Positions 1 through 10,860 of a stretch of 64,000 bases of DNA are shown here, one piece after another; the stretch's first letter is position 1, and each line of letters opens with the position of its first letter. The translations under genes were made by a program, and so were the position numbers. Below the pieces are notes generated by a model. The model saw only the letters and a program-made list of their open reading frames with translations, made no database searches and was not told the origin of the DNA. The DNA is from Tragulus kanchil (Eukaryota > Chordata > Mammalia > Artiodactyla > Tragulidae), in assembly GCA_022376925.1 (NCBI GenBank), contig JAIOJX010000032.1, forward strand, positions 99,750,794 to 99,814,793, given 5' to 3'.

Positions 1-245
1 CAGGAACTTCAGTCCTACAGCCACATGGAACTGAACTTTGCCAACAACCTGAAGGGGCTTGGAAGCTGATTCCTCCCTAGAGCCTCCAGATAAAAGGCCA
101 GTCTGGATGACATCCTGACTGAGACCCAAAGCAGAAAACATAGCCAAACCTGCTCAGACTTCTCAACTACAGAACTCTGAGAGAATAAACGGATGTCAGC
201 TGGTAAATGTGTAGTAGTTTGTTTTGCAGAAACCAGTAACTGATG
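1..245 (+). repeat. MLT1/THE-like LTR 3' end (partial)
   Basis: The segment resembles the 3' end of old mammalian ERV-L/MaLR LTRs: a stretch around 150-190 reading like 'cagaactctgagag-aataaa' is followed by a T/G-rich tail ending near 245. The left end is cut by the window. The ORF on the minus strand here is incidental. Family assignment is from memory of the LTR pattern, not from an alignment. Confidence 0.4.
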
Positions 246-370
246 CAAAAACATTCAGACTGGGCAGTGACTACATGATGTAATATGATCCTCCCCACAG
301 CTCTGATACCTAAATGTTATTATCCCCACATTACAGGTGATTAGGTGCACTCAGAGGGCCTATCTTCTTT

Positions 371-2529
371 ATCCACAATCTCATGCCTAATGGGAAAACA
401 ATTAGGGAGCAGGAAATCAAGCATATAGGAGATCAGAAGACTGGAAGAAGCTAAAGAGGAAAGACCTCAGTCAGTAGACATGGGAAAATTGAGTCCTATT
501 TCTTTGATATGAAATTGCAAATGCCAGTCTGCTTTCTCCAAAAGATAGTGGAATGGTTTGAACAGATAAGGGAGAGTTGGGATATTCTTTTGAACTTAAT
601 TTAGACAGAATTCATGGGTTGGAGATGACTGGACCATCAGATTCTCCTGACACCAGCTCTGAAGGCTGGCACTGCAATCAGTGTATCGGGGCGCTGGGAG
701 CAAACAGCTGGTCTTGGTCCTTGACCAGGGTCTTCCATCCTCCTGGCTCACTAGAGATAAAGAGAACATTTAGGGAAGGCCTCGATGGTGTTTCATTCAA
801 GAACAGCACTTAAGAGTGTGGTAATGACAGCTGGGATATAAAACTGAGTCTCGATGAAGTTCTGTCCTCTGGCAATTGAATCAGGAGAATTTACGTCTGC
901 TAAAGGTATGAGGTGTGAGGTCTGCTTGCCTCAGCCTGGCCTCTTCTTCCAGTTTTCCCTCTGTTCTCTCAGACACTGACTAAACAGGAAGATTCATCCA
1001 TTCGCTCATTTATCCATCCTGCCTACACACATATATTAGACTCCTCCTGTTGTGTCCTGTGAGAAGCAGAGGCAACTGGACTGCGTCAGACAGCACTTTA
1101 AGCCCCAAACAAACAGTATCTTCTCTTCAGAAAGAATGAAAAGAAAAATCTATCCCCAATTCTGATCCTAGCTTTTGAAAATAGTTTTTAAGTCTATGAC
1201 TCTGTTTGCATAGGCAAATTCCAAAAGTATTTAATAAAAAATTCTGCAGGAATCCGTACAAGAATGAATTATGTATCTCTTCCAAGTAGAGACTGTGCTG
1301 GCTTCACTTACTGAACGTTCATTCATGTCATTCATTCTTTTGTTCAGAGAATATATACTAGGGACCTTTTGTGTGGTACCCAGGGATGCAAAGGTACAAA
1401 GCCGAAAGAAACAAAGTTTCATCTGCAAAATCTAGCACTGAGCACCAAAATATGTTAGCAGTACTAACACATTAAATGTGTAGTCTAATGGAGGGAAACA
1501 TATGTCCCTAGCAGTGAACTCTCATTTGTAAAAATATAACCTAAAACCCAGAGGACTGAGCAAGGAGATTTTTCTGCTGGACCGAGCTTTTTCTTATTTA
1601 ATCTCCTTGTAAAGCCCTCACTTTCCATTTCTGCAGCCACTCCATCAGGAATTTTGATGAACTGAGGGACAGAAAGTCTATCTGTATGTAAAAAAGCTGA
1701 GGTATTGCAGAGTGCCTTTTGGATTTTTCCTCTGACAAGTGGTTGGCATCTGCTAACAACACTTCTTTTCTTGAGCTTTGTAACATTGCCAGACTGAAAA
1801 CTGAGCTTTGAAAAAGGAGAAGGAACTGTTAACAAATGCCTTTGTTATCCCCAGAATTGATTATTGTACAGTGGTTCGTGGGAAAAAAAAAAAAAACTTG
1901 ATGTGTATCTTGTCTCAATATTTACCTGCTCCTCCCAGGAAATATTGTGCTAAGAGAAATCCCCTGCAGTACAACAAATGTCAACTTGCCTAAGATAACT
2001 GTTGCAATCCACCAGTCGATTGTCCTTTTCCCATCTGTGGAAACAGTATGATAAGACCTCAGGAAGAGTTTCTTATTAAGCGCTTGGAGATCTTTTGAAT
2101 TTGATGGCTGCCTAAAATGTTATGCATACCTTTTCCCACTTCTTTCATCTGAGAAATATTTTTTGCAACCTTCTATGGGCTAGTCCCTTTTCTGAACTCT
2201 TGGAAAATACTAGTGAAAGAAAAAAAAAAAAAAGAACCCAAGGCAGAATGGACTTCATGGAGATTATGGCTGGTGGAGGAGAGGAAGATTCTATAAGCAA
2301 TACTGGCACCTGATGATGAGCCAAGATTTCAGAGAACCTGTGCTATAAGAAAGAATGCTATAGTGGTATAGCTATTTTGAGAAAGTGATATTCAAACTAA
2401 AATCAGAAACATAGGTGGGAGTAGGAGTTATTGAGCCACTTGAAGAGGGGCGATGGAGTGGAGACCAGTGAAAAACAGGGAGAAGACAATTTCTGAAAAA
2501 AAGGGTATAGCACATAAAAGAGAATGAAA
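371..2529. other. Non-coding stretch without recognised element
   Basis: There is no recognisable gene or young repeat here. Reading frames on both strands are short (116 codons or fewer) and match nothing I know. Short A-runs lie at 1885-1896 and 2221-2233. A weak MIR-like piece may lie just upstream at about 285-370. It is probably old, diverged intergenic or intronic sequence. Confidence 0.6.
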
Positions 2530-2690
2530 GAGAGCAACTAAGTTCCTTAACTTCACTAAGCTCCAGTGTGTCCATCTTTAAAATGGGGTGATGATAAAGC
2601 CCATATTTATAGTTTTGTAAAGGTTAATTAGATAGTCCATTCAAGCATTTAGTTCAGTGTTTTTTAGTAAGCACTCATGAAAGGTTAGCT
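2530..2690 (+). repeat. MIR SINE fragment
   Basis: The order of words matches MIR: a C/T-rich 'cttaacttc..' block, 'catctttaaaatggggtgatgat', then a G-T-T-A-A-type block. This is the central and 3' part of an ancient MIR. It is highly diverged, so the boundaries are approximate. Confidence 0.6.
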
Positions 2691-2884
2691 AGTATTTATT
2701 CACTTATTGAGGAACCAAGAAAAATTCATAATCAGGATAGCTGGGCTTCTTAGATTTTCTCCTGATCTTGTACACCAGGCTTCCTCTACAGCCAGAGGAT
2801 AGCCTGTGTTGTACATAAGCTCTCTGATGTAGAGATGTAGCAACTATATGTGTGTATCTAACTCAAATTATTGGTTCTTTGCAA

Positions 2885-2985
2885 GCTAGTGTTATGTCTT
2901 ATTTATGCCATATCAACACATATATACAGTGCCTGGCACAAAATAGTTTCTCAGTAGATATTTCATGAATGAATGAATAAATAGA
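2885..2985 (+). repeat. L2 LINE 3' end
   Basis: The block 'cagtgcctggcacaaaatag' followed by 'tcagtagatatttcatgaatgaatgaataaa' has the classic layout of a LINE2 3' terminus. It is an old truncated copy with no coding capacity. Confidence 0.65.
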
Positions 2986-3284
2986 AGATATTAGAAACAA
3001 TAGGATGGGATAGGATAAGATAGAATCCTATTGAATTTTAGTGCCGATTTCAGTGCTGCAGGAAATTCAAAGAATACCTCTTTAATTCAATCACTAAGAT
3101 ATTTACTTTGCAATGGCTATTAGAAAACTCTGCTGCTTCAGGACTCTAAAAGTCTAAAGCAGCAGAAACGTAAGAAGCACACTCATCCTAGAGATCTTCC
3201 CTCCTATCTCTTAGAATAAATTTGGGACATTACTTTTCTTCTCTATACCTCCCTTGAGGCAAAAATGTACAGCCAGAGTGTATT

Positions 3285-3491
3285 GCCTGTTCAGTCAGTC
3301 GTGTCTGAGTCTCTGTGACCCTTTAGACTGGAGCCCATCAGACTCCTCTGTCCATTTTTCAGGCAAGAATACTGGTGTGGGTTGCCATTTTCTTCTCCAG
3401 GGGATGTTCCCAACCCAGGGATCAAACCCACATCTCCTGTGTCTCCAGTATTACAGATGGATTCTTTACCACTGAGCTACTAGAAAAGCCT
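3285..3491 (-). mobile_element. Bov-tA SINE
   Basis: This is a full-length Bov-tA read on the minus strand: the A-monomer (tgttcagtcagtcgtgtctg) through to the tRNA-derived head at 3430-3490. It is flanked by an imperfect 10-bp target-site duplication, agagtgtatt at 3275-3284 and agagagtatt at 3492-3501 (one mismatch). The 73-codon ORF across it is a by-product of the SINE. Divergence is moderate, suggesting an older pecoran insertion. Confidence 0.88.
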
Positions 3492-3692
3492 AGAGAGTAT
3501 TAACCTAACAATAAACATCTAAGACCTCCAAAATAGAAACCCTTATTATATTGCTATTTCAAGAATTATATGTATATAATTTTATAATAAGCCTGTTGAA
3601 AACAGTTAAAATATACCCATCATCACAATCATGGTACCTTTTCACTTTGTTATAAACTACACATTGTATCCCATACAATCCACCGTCATTAA

Positions 3693-3800
3693 CCTTGTTC
3701 TAAAAATGGGAAGATTGAGGCTCATGATAGCCAAGGTAACTGCCCAGGGTAACACAGCTTGTAAGAGGTATAACCGGTACTTGAATCTTGACAGGGGCCT
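3693..3800 (-). repeat. MIR SINE fragment
   Basis: The words 'aaaatgggaagattgaggctca', 'aactgcccagggtaacacagct' and 'gtacttgaatct' occur in the order expected for a reverse-complemented MIR core. It is diverged and the boundaries are approximate. Confidence 0.65.
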
Positions 3801-3854
3801 GCATATGCAGAGACAGCAAGGGATGAATGCCTTCTAAAGATAAGCTATGAAGCC

Positions 3855-3988
3855 CTTCCCTGGAGAAGGAAATGGCAATGCACTCCAGTATTCTTGCCTG
3901 GAGAATTCTAGAGACAAAGAAGCCTGGTGGGCTACGGTCCATGGTGTCGCAAAGAGTCGGACATGACTGAGCGACTAACACACTAACA
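3855..3988 (+). mobile_element. Bov-A monomer SINE
   Basis: This is a 134-bp A-monomer without the tRNA head. It starts at 'ctggagaaggaaatggcaat' and ends at 'gactgagcgactaacacac'. It is flanked by a perfect 10-bp target-site duplication, ctatgaagcc, at 3845-3854 and 3989-3998. The match to the Bov-A consensus is close, so it is comparatively young. Bov-A derives from the 3' end of the BovB LINE, whose machinery mobilises it (established for the family). Confidence 0.9.
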
Positions 3989-4334
3989 CTATGAAGCCTG
4001 TGCTATCTTTGAGTTTGGTAAACATATTCATTTTATATTTTATATTGAATTTTACTCTTTTTCTCCTTGATTTAATAGTTCTTCCTCACTTGTCCATTTA
4101 TCTGAATCCTTCTCTCACTTGGGATTTCCTTTTAAGTTTTACCTCCTCCAAACTCCTTTCTTGAATATGCCAAGCCAGACTGATGACAGCATGCTCTGCA
4201 CTCTCTGTTCCTCAGCTGTCAGGTTTGTGTTGCTGGCTTAGTGCTTTCAAAATTCTGTGTTAGGTACATAGTTATATTTTTATTTATCTTCTCAGATTAA
4301 TATCAAACCACCAAATATTAGTCCTCAAAGGCCC

Positions 4335-4495
4335 CTTACTCTGAGTTCAAATTTTAGCTCCATCACTCTTGAGCTGTGTGACATTTGCCTGTTATTTGAC
4401 TTCTCCTGTGCTTTGGTTCCTCTTTTAAAATATGGAAACAGTACTAGCTTTCATAGCGTTATTGTAAGGAGGAAGTAAGTGAACACATGTCATAC
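4335..4495 (+). repeat. MIR SINE
   Basis: This is a well-preserved MIR: 'gagttcaaattttagctcc', 'cttgagctgtgtgacatttg', 'aatatggaaacagtactagc', 'attgtaaggaggaagtaag' in canonical order. The duplicated copy lies at about 5470-5633. Confidence 0.8.
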
Positions 4496-4679
4496 ATCTG
4501 AGAGGCTTCAGGAGTTGCAAACTACTTTCTCAGGCCCACAGTTAAAGACACAGAACTCATTCTTTAAATTAAGCTGAATCTAAGGAAAGAAGATACTGGA
4601 GTTCCACCTGTTTTACCCACCTGCCTTTGGGCCACCCTTACCCCTCCAGAATTCTTTGAGCTCCAAAGAGCATCCAACA

Positions 4680-4785
4680 TTCTTTATGGAATGAAAAACA
4701 GAGGCCTAAACAGGTGAACTGACTTGTCTAAGCTCACACAGCCAATTATTGGCAGTGAGATCTGGCCTCAGGTCCAGTGTTCTCA
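4680..4785 (-). repeat. MIR SINE fragment
   Basis: A reverse-complement MIR core is visible as 'cagaggcctaaacaggtgaa', 'tgtctaagctcacacagcca' and 'cagtgagatctggcctcagg'. The duplicated copy is at about 5817-5922. Confidence 0.7.
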
Positions 4786-6553
4786 GCTACCCGCTTCAAT
4801 CCGTGTCTTACCATCTTTGTGTATTCCTTTCTCCTCTACCTACATCTCCCTCAACAAAAAGCTGCACATGATTTTATTCATCTACCGAGGATATACATGA
4901 CTAAGACTGGCCCCTACATTTCTGGAGCCCACACTCCTGGGGTAGGTGATGGGAAAAGATAGAAACAGGACAGGTAGTTACACTGGGATAACTAACCCAG
5001 CCTTGAGCAAAATGTGAAAGATGAATGTGAGGTAAAGGCACACTGAGCAGCTGGGGGCATTTGTGGCAAAGGACACAGCTTGGGCAAACACACGAGGGCA
5101 GGGAACAGCTTGACATCCATGAGGAACTGCCAGCAGTTTCCTTTTCCTCCTAGATCGTGAAGCACAAGACCGGAAGTGGGGAGAGACAGGCCTGGAGAGT
5201 AAGTCAGGGGTCACATACTTGGGAAGCTTGGTGGAGGGGCATGGTGTTTGCCATGCTAGATCATCTGTAGACTGATTTGGGTTCCCAGAACTACATATTT
5301 TAATTTGAAGTTGAGTGGATTATGTTTGAGAGGACAAAAGTAAAACAAGCCGTGTTTTGAAAGAAGCTGTAAAACAGAGTATTAGCAAACACACACGGGT
5401 GTCTTCTCAAGTGATTATATTTTTATTTATCTTCTCAGATTTCAAACCACCAAATATTAGTCCTCAAAGGCCTTACTCTGAGTTCAAATTTTAGCTCCAT
5501 CACTCTTGAGCTGTGTGACATTTGCCTGTTATTTGACTTCTCCTGTGCTTTGGTTCCTCTTTTAAAATATGGAAACAGTACTAGCTTTCATAGCGTTATT
5601 GTAAGGAGGAAGTAAGTGAACACATGTCATACATCTGAGAGGCTTCAGGAGTTGCAAACTACTTTCTCAGGCCCACAGTTAAAGACACAGAACTCATTCT
5701 TTAAATTAAGCTGAATCTAAGGAAAGAAGATACTGGAGTTCCACCTGTTTTACCCACCTGCCTTTGGGCCACCCTTACCCCTCCAGAATTCTTTGAGCTC
5801 CAAAGAGCATCCAACATTCTTTATGGAATGAAAAACAGAGGCCTAAACAGGTGAACTGACTTGTCTAAGCTCACACAGCCAATTATTGGCAGTGAGATCT
5901 GGCCTCAGGTCCAGTGTTCTCAGCTACCCGCTTCAATCCGTGTCTTACCATCTTTGTGTATTCCTTTCTCCTCTACCTACATCTCCCTCAACAAAAAGCT
6001 GCACATGATTTTATTCATCTACCGAGGATATACATGACTAAGACTGGCCCCTACATTTCTGGAGCCCACACTCCTGGGGTAGGTGATGGGAAAAGATAGA
6101 AACAGGACAGGTAGTTACACTGGGATAACTAACCCAGCCTTGAGCAAAATGTGAAAGATGAATGTGAGGTAAAGGCACACTGAGCAGCTGGGGGCATTTG
6201 TGGCAAAGGACACAGCTTGGGCAAACACACGAGGGCAGGGAACAGCTTGACATCCATGAGGAACTGCCAGCAGTTTCCTTTTCCTCCTAGATCGTGAAGC
6301 ACAAGACCGGAAGTGGGGAGAGACAGGCCTGGAGAGTAAGTCAGGGGTCACATACTTGGGAAGCTTGGTGGAGGGGCATGGTGTTTGCCATGCTAGATCA
6401 TCTGTAGACTGATTTGGGTTCCCAGAACTACATATTTTAATTTGAAGTTGAGTGGATTATGTTTGAGAGGACAAAAAGTAAAACAAGCCGTGTTTTGAAA
6501 GAAGCTGTAAAACAGAGTATTAGCAAACACACACGGGTGTCTTCTCAAGTGAT

Positions 6554-7451
6554 GGAAAAGGAAAAATTCTCTTCAATATTAGGCCAGCACAGAAGTGCTG
6601 AGAGTCAACAAAATAAAGACATTGAGCAATCGCTCCGGGTGTTGCTGTGGAATAGATCCACTGTGATAAATGGAGATTCAGTCATAAGGAGCGTTCCCAG
6701 AGCCCAAACAAAGCGACCTTAGTTAACACCACTTGTGCTCCATTTCTATCTGAGAAAAAGTTTTTCAAATCAGATAAGGTGAAAATTCTACAGAGCTTGA
6801 AAAGAGACAGTTGAACTGATGTGCTTAGCTCTGGCCAGATATGGGGACTGATGGCGTGAGTTCCACCTTCCCTGTGGTCTGCAGGGCCTACCCAGTGCGA
6901 CTGGGGCCGGAGTGTGTAAGGAGAGAGGAGTGAAGGGCCTGCACGGTGGCAACAAGGAGTCCTGGCAGCTAGAGTCTATTTATTAGTGTCTCTGCTCCTC
7001 CCCTGCTGTTATATTAATATAATGAATTGTGCACAGGTGCATCAAATGAGGTTTAGATGATCACTGGGAGTTTTGTTACCCAAACAGGCCAAATTAGAAA
7101 GAGCAGATGCATCAGGCAAACTGCAGTCCCTTAGCAGAAGTACAAAGCTTGAATGAATGAAGGTCAGTGCTCACATTTGGCCTTGATGGCCTTCAGAGCA
7201 GCGGGATTTAGGCCCCTGTTGACTCTTGCTTGCTAGAAAGTATTCTCTGCCTTCACTGTTGCGGGGCTAGGGCGGATGGGGTCAGTGTCCTAAGGAAATT
7301 GTCCTCTCTCCATGCCCAAATAATAATGAGAATAAGAATGATGACCTCACTGTGTGGTTCAGCACAAAGACTCCAGGACAAAGGGATGAACGCAGGCTGA
7401 CATCATCCTGTGTTATGCTCCCCACAACCTGTTAGGCTCTGCTCCCCCAGA
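6554..7451. other. Non-coding stretch without recognised element
   Basis: I see no repeat family I can name and no plausible exon. An 87-codon frame at 6459-6722 begins inside duplication 1 and shows no known domain. It is composed of ordinary AT-balanced intergenic or intronic DNA. Confidence 0.55.
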
Positions 7452-7589
7452 CAGGACACTTTTTCTAACTGGCACTAAGCTTCTGTCTGCTCAGGGAATG
7501 GTGAATTCTATGCACACGTTTTCAGAAGGAGTGAATTTTTCTAACCCTTGCAAAGTGTTGTATGAGCTAGTGATGGCTCCACAAACATT

Positions 7590-7745
7590 ACCTCTAACCC
7601 TTACAGCAGCCCTGTAAAGTGGGCATGGTATTAGGATCTCCATATTATAGATTAGAAAACTGAGGACCACAGAAATTTAGCAGCATGGTGAGAGTTCCAT
7701 GTGGAGCAAGGATTTGATCTGAAGCGAATTCTTGCTTCCTCTACT
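7590..7745 (-). repeat. MIR SINE
   Basis: Reverse-complement MIR words appear in order: 'cagcagccctgtaaagtggg', 'attagaaaactgaggaccac', 'gcaaggatttgatctgaag'. The duplicated copy lies at about 8713-8868. Confidence 0.7.
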
Positions 7746-8059
7746 GCCTTAACCTAAAATAAAACAGTTTTTTCCCCTTCATCTCTAGGAAGATGATTGA
7801 CAAAGTGGGGAGAGAGAAAACACTGGCACAGTAGTGAAAGAGGAGCGCTGTGGTCAAGAAGTCTAAGTTTGACCTTTGTTCTGCATGAGACTTGTTTTAG
7901 ATCGTGGAACCAATGACTTGATTCCTATTTCTTCAGGTAACATGAGCATTGCACTGTTCAGCTGATTGCCAGCACCTCTTCTGGGTTCACATTCAAGAAG
8001 CCCAATGGGATTTTCCTTCGATTCATTCTTTTTCTTGTAAAAGAATATTAAGAATATAT

Positions 8060-8460
8060 AAACTTCATATATTTTGGAGGGGGATCTGGCAACATATACT
8101 CAAAGCCATAAAAATGTTCACGCATTCCCTTATGCACAAAAATTACATTTCTGGAGACTAGCCGAGAAAATTATAAAAGAAGAAAAGGGCTCTGAGTGCA
8201 CCATTGTGGCATTTGTCATTATGACAAACCACCAACATTTAAATGCCCAACAATAGGAGGATGTTTCTATAAATCATACTGTATACTTGTGATGGTGTGT
8301 TTTACCATCATAACATACCAAGTATGATGTCTCTCCAAGAAGAAATATACATATGTCTTTTGAAATAAAACTGAGTAGAAAATAGGGAATTTAGAATTGT
8401 ATATAAGCTATATTACAGGTATAAAAGTCATTTAAAGACTGATCGACTGAAGGAGAACAC
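8060..8460 (+). repeat. L1M LINE 3' region fragment
   Basis: The text around 8150 ('aaattacatttctggagact'), 8225-8260 ('caccaacatttaaatgccca' then 'acaataggagga') and 8375-8410 follows the layout of an old L1 3' region in sense orientation. It is diverged and non-coding. The duplicated copy is at about 9183-9584. Confidence 0.6.
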
Positions 8461-9794
8461 AATATAGAATAGTGTATTTTGGTGATAGGTTTACAAGTAG
8501 CTTGCAAAAATTAATTTAAAATCTCACTATCACTTTGCTCAAAGGCATTTCAAAATTTTTTTTGATTGCATGCCCAGGACACTTTTTCTAACTGGCACTA
8601 AGCTTCTGTCTGCTCAGGGAATGGTGAATTCTATGCACACGTTTTCAGAAGGAGTGAATTTTTCTAACCCTTGCAAAGTGTTGTATGAGCTAGTGATGGC
8701 TCCACAAACATTACCTCTAACCCTTACAGCAGCCCTGTAAAGTGGGCATGGTATTAGGATCTCCATATTATAGATTAGAAAACTGAGGACCACAGAAATT
8801 TAGCAGCATGGTGAGAGTTCCATGTGGAGCAAGGATTTGATCTGAAGCGAATTCTTGCTTCCTCTACTGCCTTAACCTAAAATAAAACAGTTTTTTCCCC
8901 TTCATCTCTAGGAAGATGATTGACAAAGTGGGGAGAGAGAAAACACTGGCACAGTAGTGAAAGAGGAGCGCTGTGGTCAAGAAGTCTAAGTTTGACCTTT
9001 GTTCTGCATGAGACTTGTTTTAGATCGTGGAACCAATGACTTGATTCCTATTTCTTCAGGTAACATGAGCATTGCACTGTTCAGCTGATTGCCAGCACCT
9101 CTTCTGGGTTCACATTCAAGAAGCCCAATGGGATTTTCCTTCGATTCATTCTTTTTCTTGTAAAAGAATATTAAGAATATATAAACTTCATATATTTTGG
9201 AGGGGGATCTGGCAACATATACTCAAAGCCATAAAAATGTTCACGCATTCCCTTATGCACAAAAATTACATTTCTGGAGACTAGCCGAGAAAATTATAAA
9301 AGAAGAAAAGGGCTCTGAGTGCACCATTGTGGCATTTGTCATTATGACAAACCACCAACATTTAAATGCCCAACAATAGGAGGATGTTTCTATAAATCAT
9401 ACTGTATACTTGTGATGGTGTGTTTTACCATCATAACATACCAAGTATGATGTCTCTCCAAGAAGAAATATACATATGTCTTTTTGAAATAAAACTGAGT
9501 AGAAAATAGGGAATTTAGAATTGTATATAAGCTATATTACAGGTATAAAAGTCATTTAAAGACTGATCGACTGAAGGAGAACACAATATAGAATAGTGTA
9601 TTTTGGTGATAGGTTTACAAGTAGCTTGCAAAAATTAATTTAAAATCTCACTATCACTTTGCTCAAAGGCATTTCATCGATACATGTTGAATTATATATT
9701 TCTCTTGTGATTATAAAAAGTGGTGCTTATTATATCCATGCTGGAAGTTCAAAAAAGTATAAGAAAAGGGAAAATATTCAAGTTCTACTGATCA

Positions 9795-10142
9795 CAGTTG
9801 GGTTTCTGTGGTGGCACAGATGGTAAAGAATCCACCTGCAATGCAAGAGACCCAGATTCAATCCTTGGGTTGGGAAGACCCCCTAGAGAAGGGAATGGCT
9901 GCCTTCTCTAGTATTCTTTCCTCGAAAATTCCATTACAGAGGGACCTGGAGGGCTACAGTCCATGGGATCACAAAGAGTCGGACACAAATGAGCAACTAA
10001 CATGTTCACACTTTATGGAGAAGGAAATGGAAACCCACTCTGGTGTTCTTGCCTGGGAAATCCCATGGACAGAAGAGCTTGGCAAGCTGTAATCCATGAG
10101 GTCATAAAGAGTCAGACACAATTTAGGGACTACACCACCATC
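9795..10142 (+). mobile_element. Bov-tA SINE with a second A monomer (t-A-A)
   Basis: A tRNA-derived head (9798-9880, 'ggtaaagaatccacctgcaa') is followed by one A monomer (9881-10000) and a second A monomer (10014-10135, beginning 'tatggagaaggaaatggaaa'). An 8-bp target-site duplication, actgatca, sits at 9787-9794 and 10143-10150. The t-A-A layout combines Bov-tA with the dimeric Bov-A2 arrangement. Overlapping short ORFs on both strands are by-products. Confidence 0.85.
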
Positions 10143-10499
10143 ACTGATCATGCTCAATCTATTTTGAGATTTTGGTCTCTTTTAAACATTGATCATGGTT
10201 TTTCTTTGTATAGGTAGAACATCCTCCATATGAATCTAAAATTGCCTTTTTTCTATGAATTTGTCTTGTTTTTCTATGTCATTAAAAAGGTTTATAAACA
10301 CTTAATGTATTATTTTATCTCATTTAATTTTTTAAAGGTAGAGCAAAGAGTTTTTTTTTTTTCACATGACTCAAAGACAACTAGCTTTGGCAAATCTATT
10401 ATAAAAAAAAGTATTAGGTGCACATGTAATAGTTAAGATTACATGACTGCATTTATAATCATTTTTTAATTTCTAAAAAAATTAATTGAACTATACATT

Positions 10500-10860
10500 T
10501 TTAAATATTACAAGTTTTAACACAATCTTGAATATAGTTCCCTCTGCAATACAGTCAGTCCTTGTTGTTTCTCTATTTATATACAATAGTGTGTATCTAA
10601 TAATTCCAAACTCCTAATATATCCCACTCTACCACTTTTCCCATTGGTAATCATGTTTGTTTTTTTCTGTGAGTCTATTTCTGTTTTATAAATAAGTTCA
10701 TTTGTATAGTATTTTAGATTGGATATATAAGTGATATCATAAGGTATTTGTCTTTCTCTCTGACTTAGTTTCACCCTGTCTGGGTCCATCCATGTTATGA
10801 CAAATGGCACAATTTCATTCTTTTTATGGCTGAGTAATATTCTGTTGCTTCTTTATCAAG
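10500..10860 (-). repeat. L1 LINE 3' end, antisense
   Basis: Reverse-complement L1 3' landmarks are present in order: 'cagtcagtccttgttgtttc', 'ccaaactcctaatatatccc', 'tgtgagtctatttctgtttt', 'gggtccatccatgttatgac', 'ttatggctgagtaatattc'. This is the terminal part of an L1MA/ruminant-type L1, 5'-truncated. The 77-codon minus-strand frame is within it. Confidence 0.8.

Larger units (their letters stand above)
4272..6553. repeat. Tandem direct duplication 1 (~1.14 kb x 2)
   Basis: Copy one is about 4272-5415 and copy two about 5415-6553. They are near-identical apart from a few indels at the left end (for example agattaatatcaaacc versus agatttcaaacc) and one A-run length change near 6475. They abut with no filler. 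Each contains a MIR(+) and a MIR(-). This is probably an assembly overlap that was not merged. Confidence 0.9.
7452..9676. repeat. Tandem direct duplication 2 (~1.10 kb x 2)
   Basis: Copy one spans about 7452-8552 and copy two about 8575-9676, separated by 22 bases of filler including a T-run. One difference is a T-run of four versus five near 8360/9482. Each copy holds a MIR(-) and an L1M 3' fragment. It is probably an unmerged contig overlap. Confidence 0.9.
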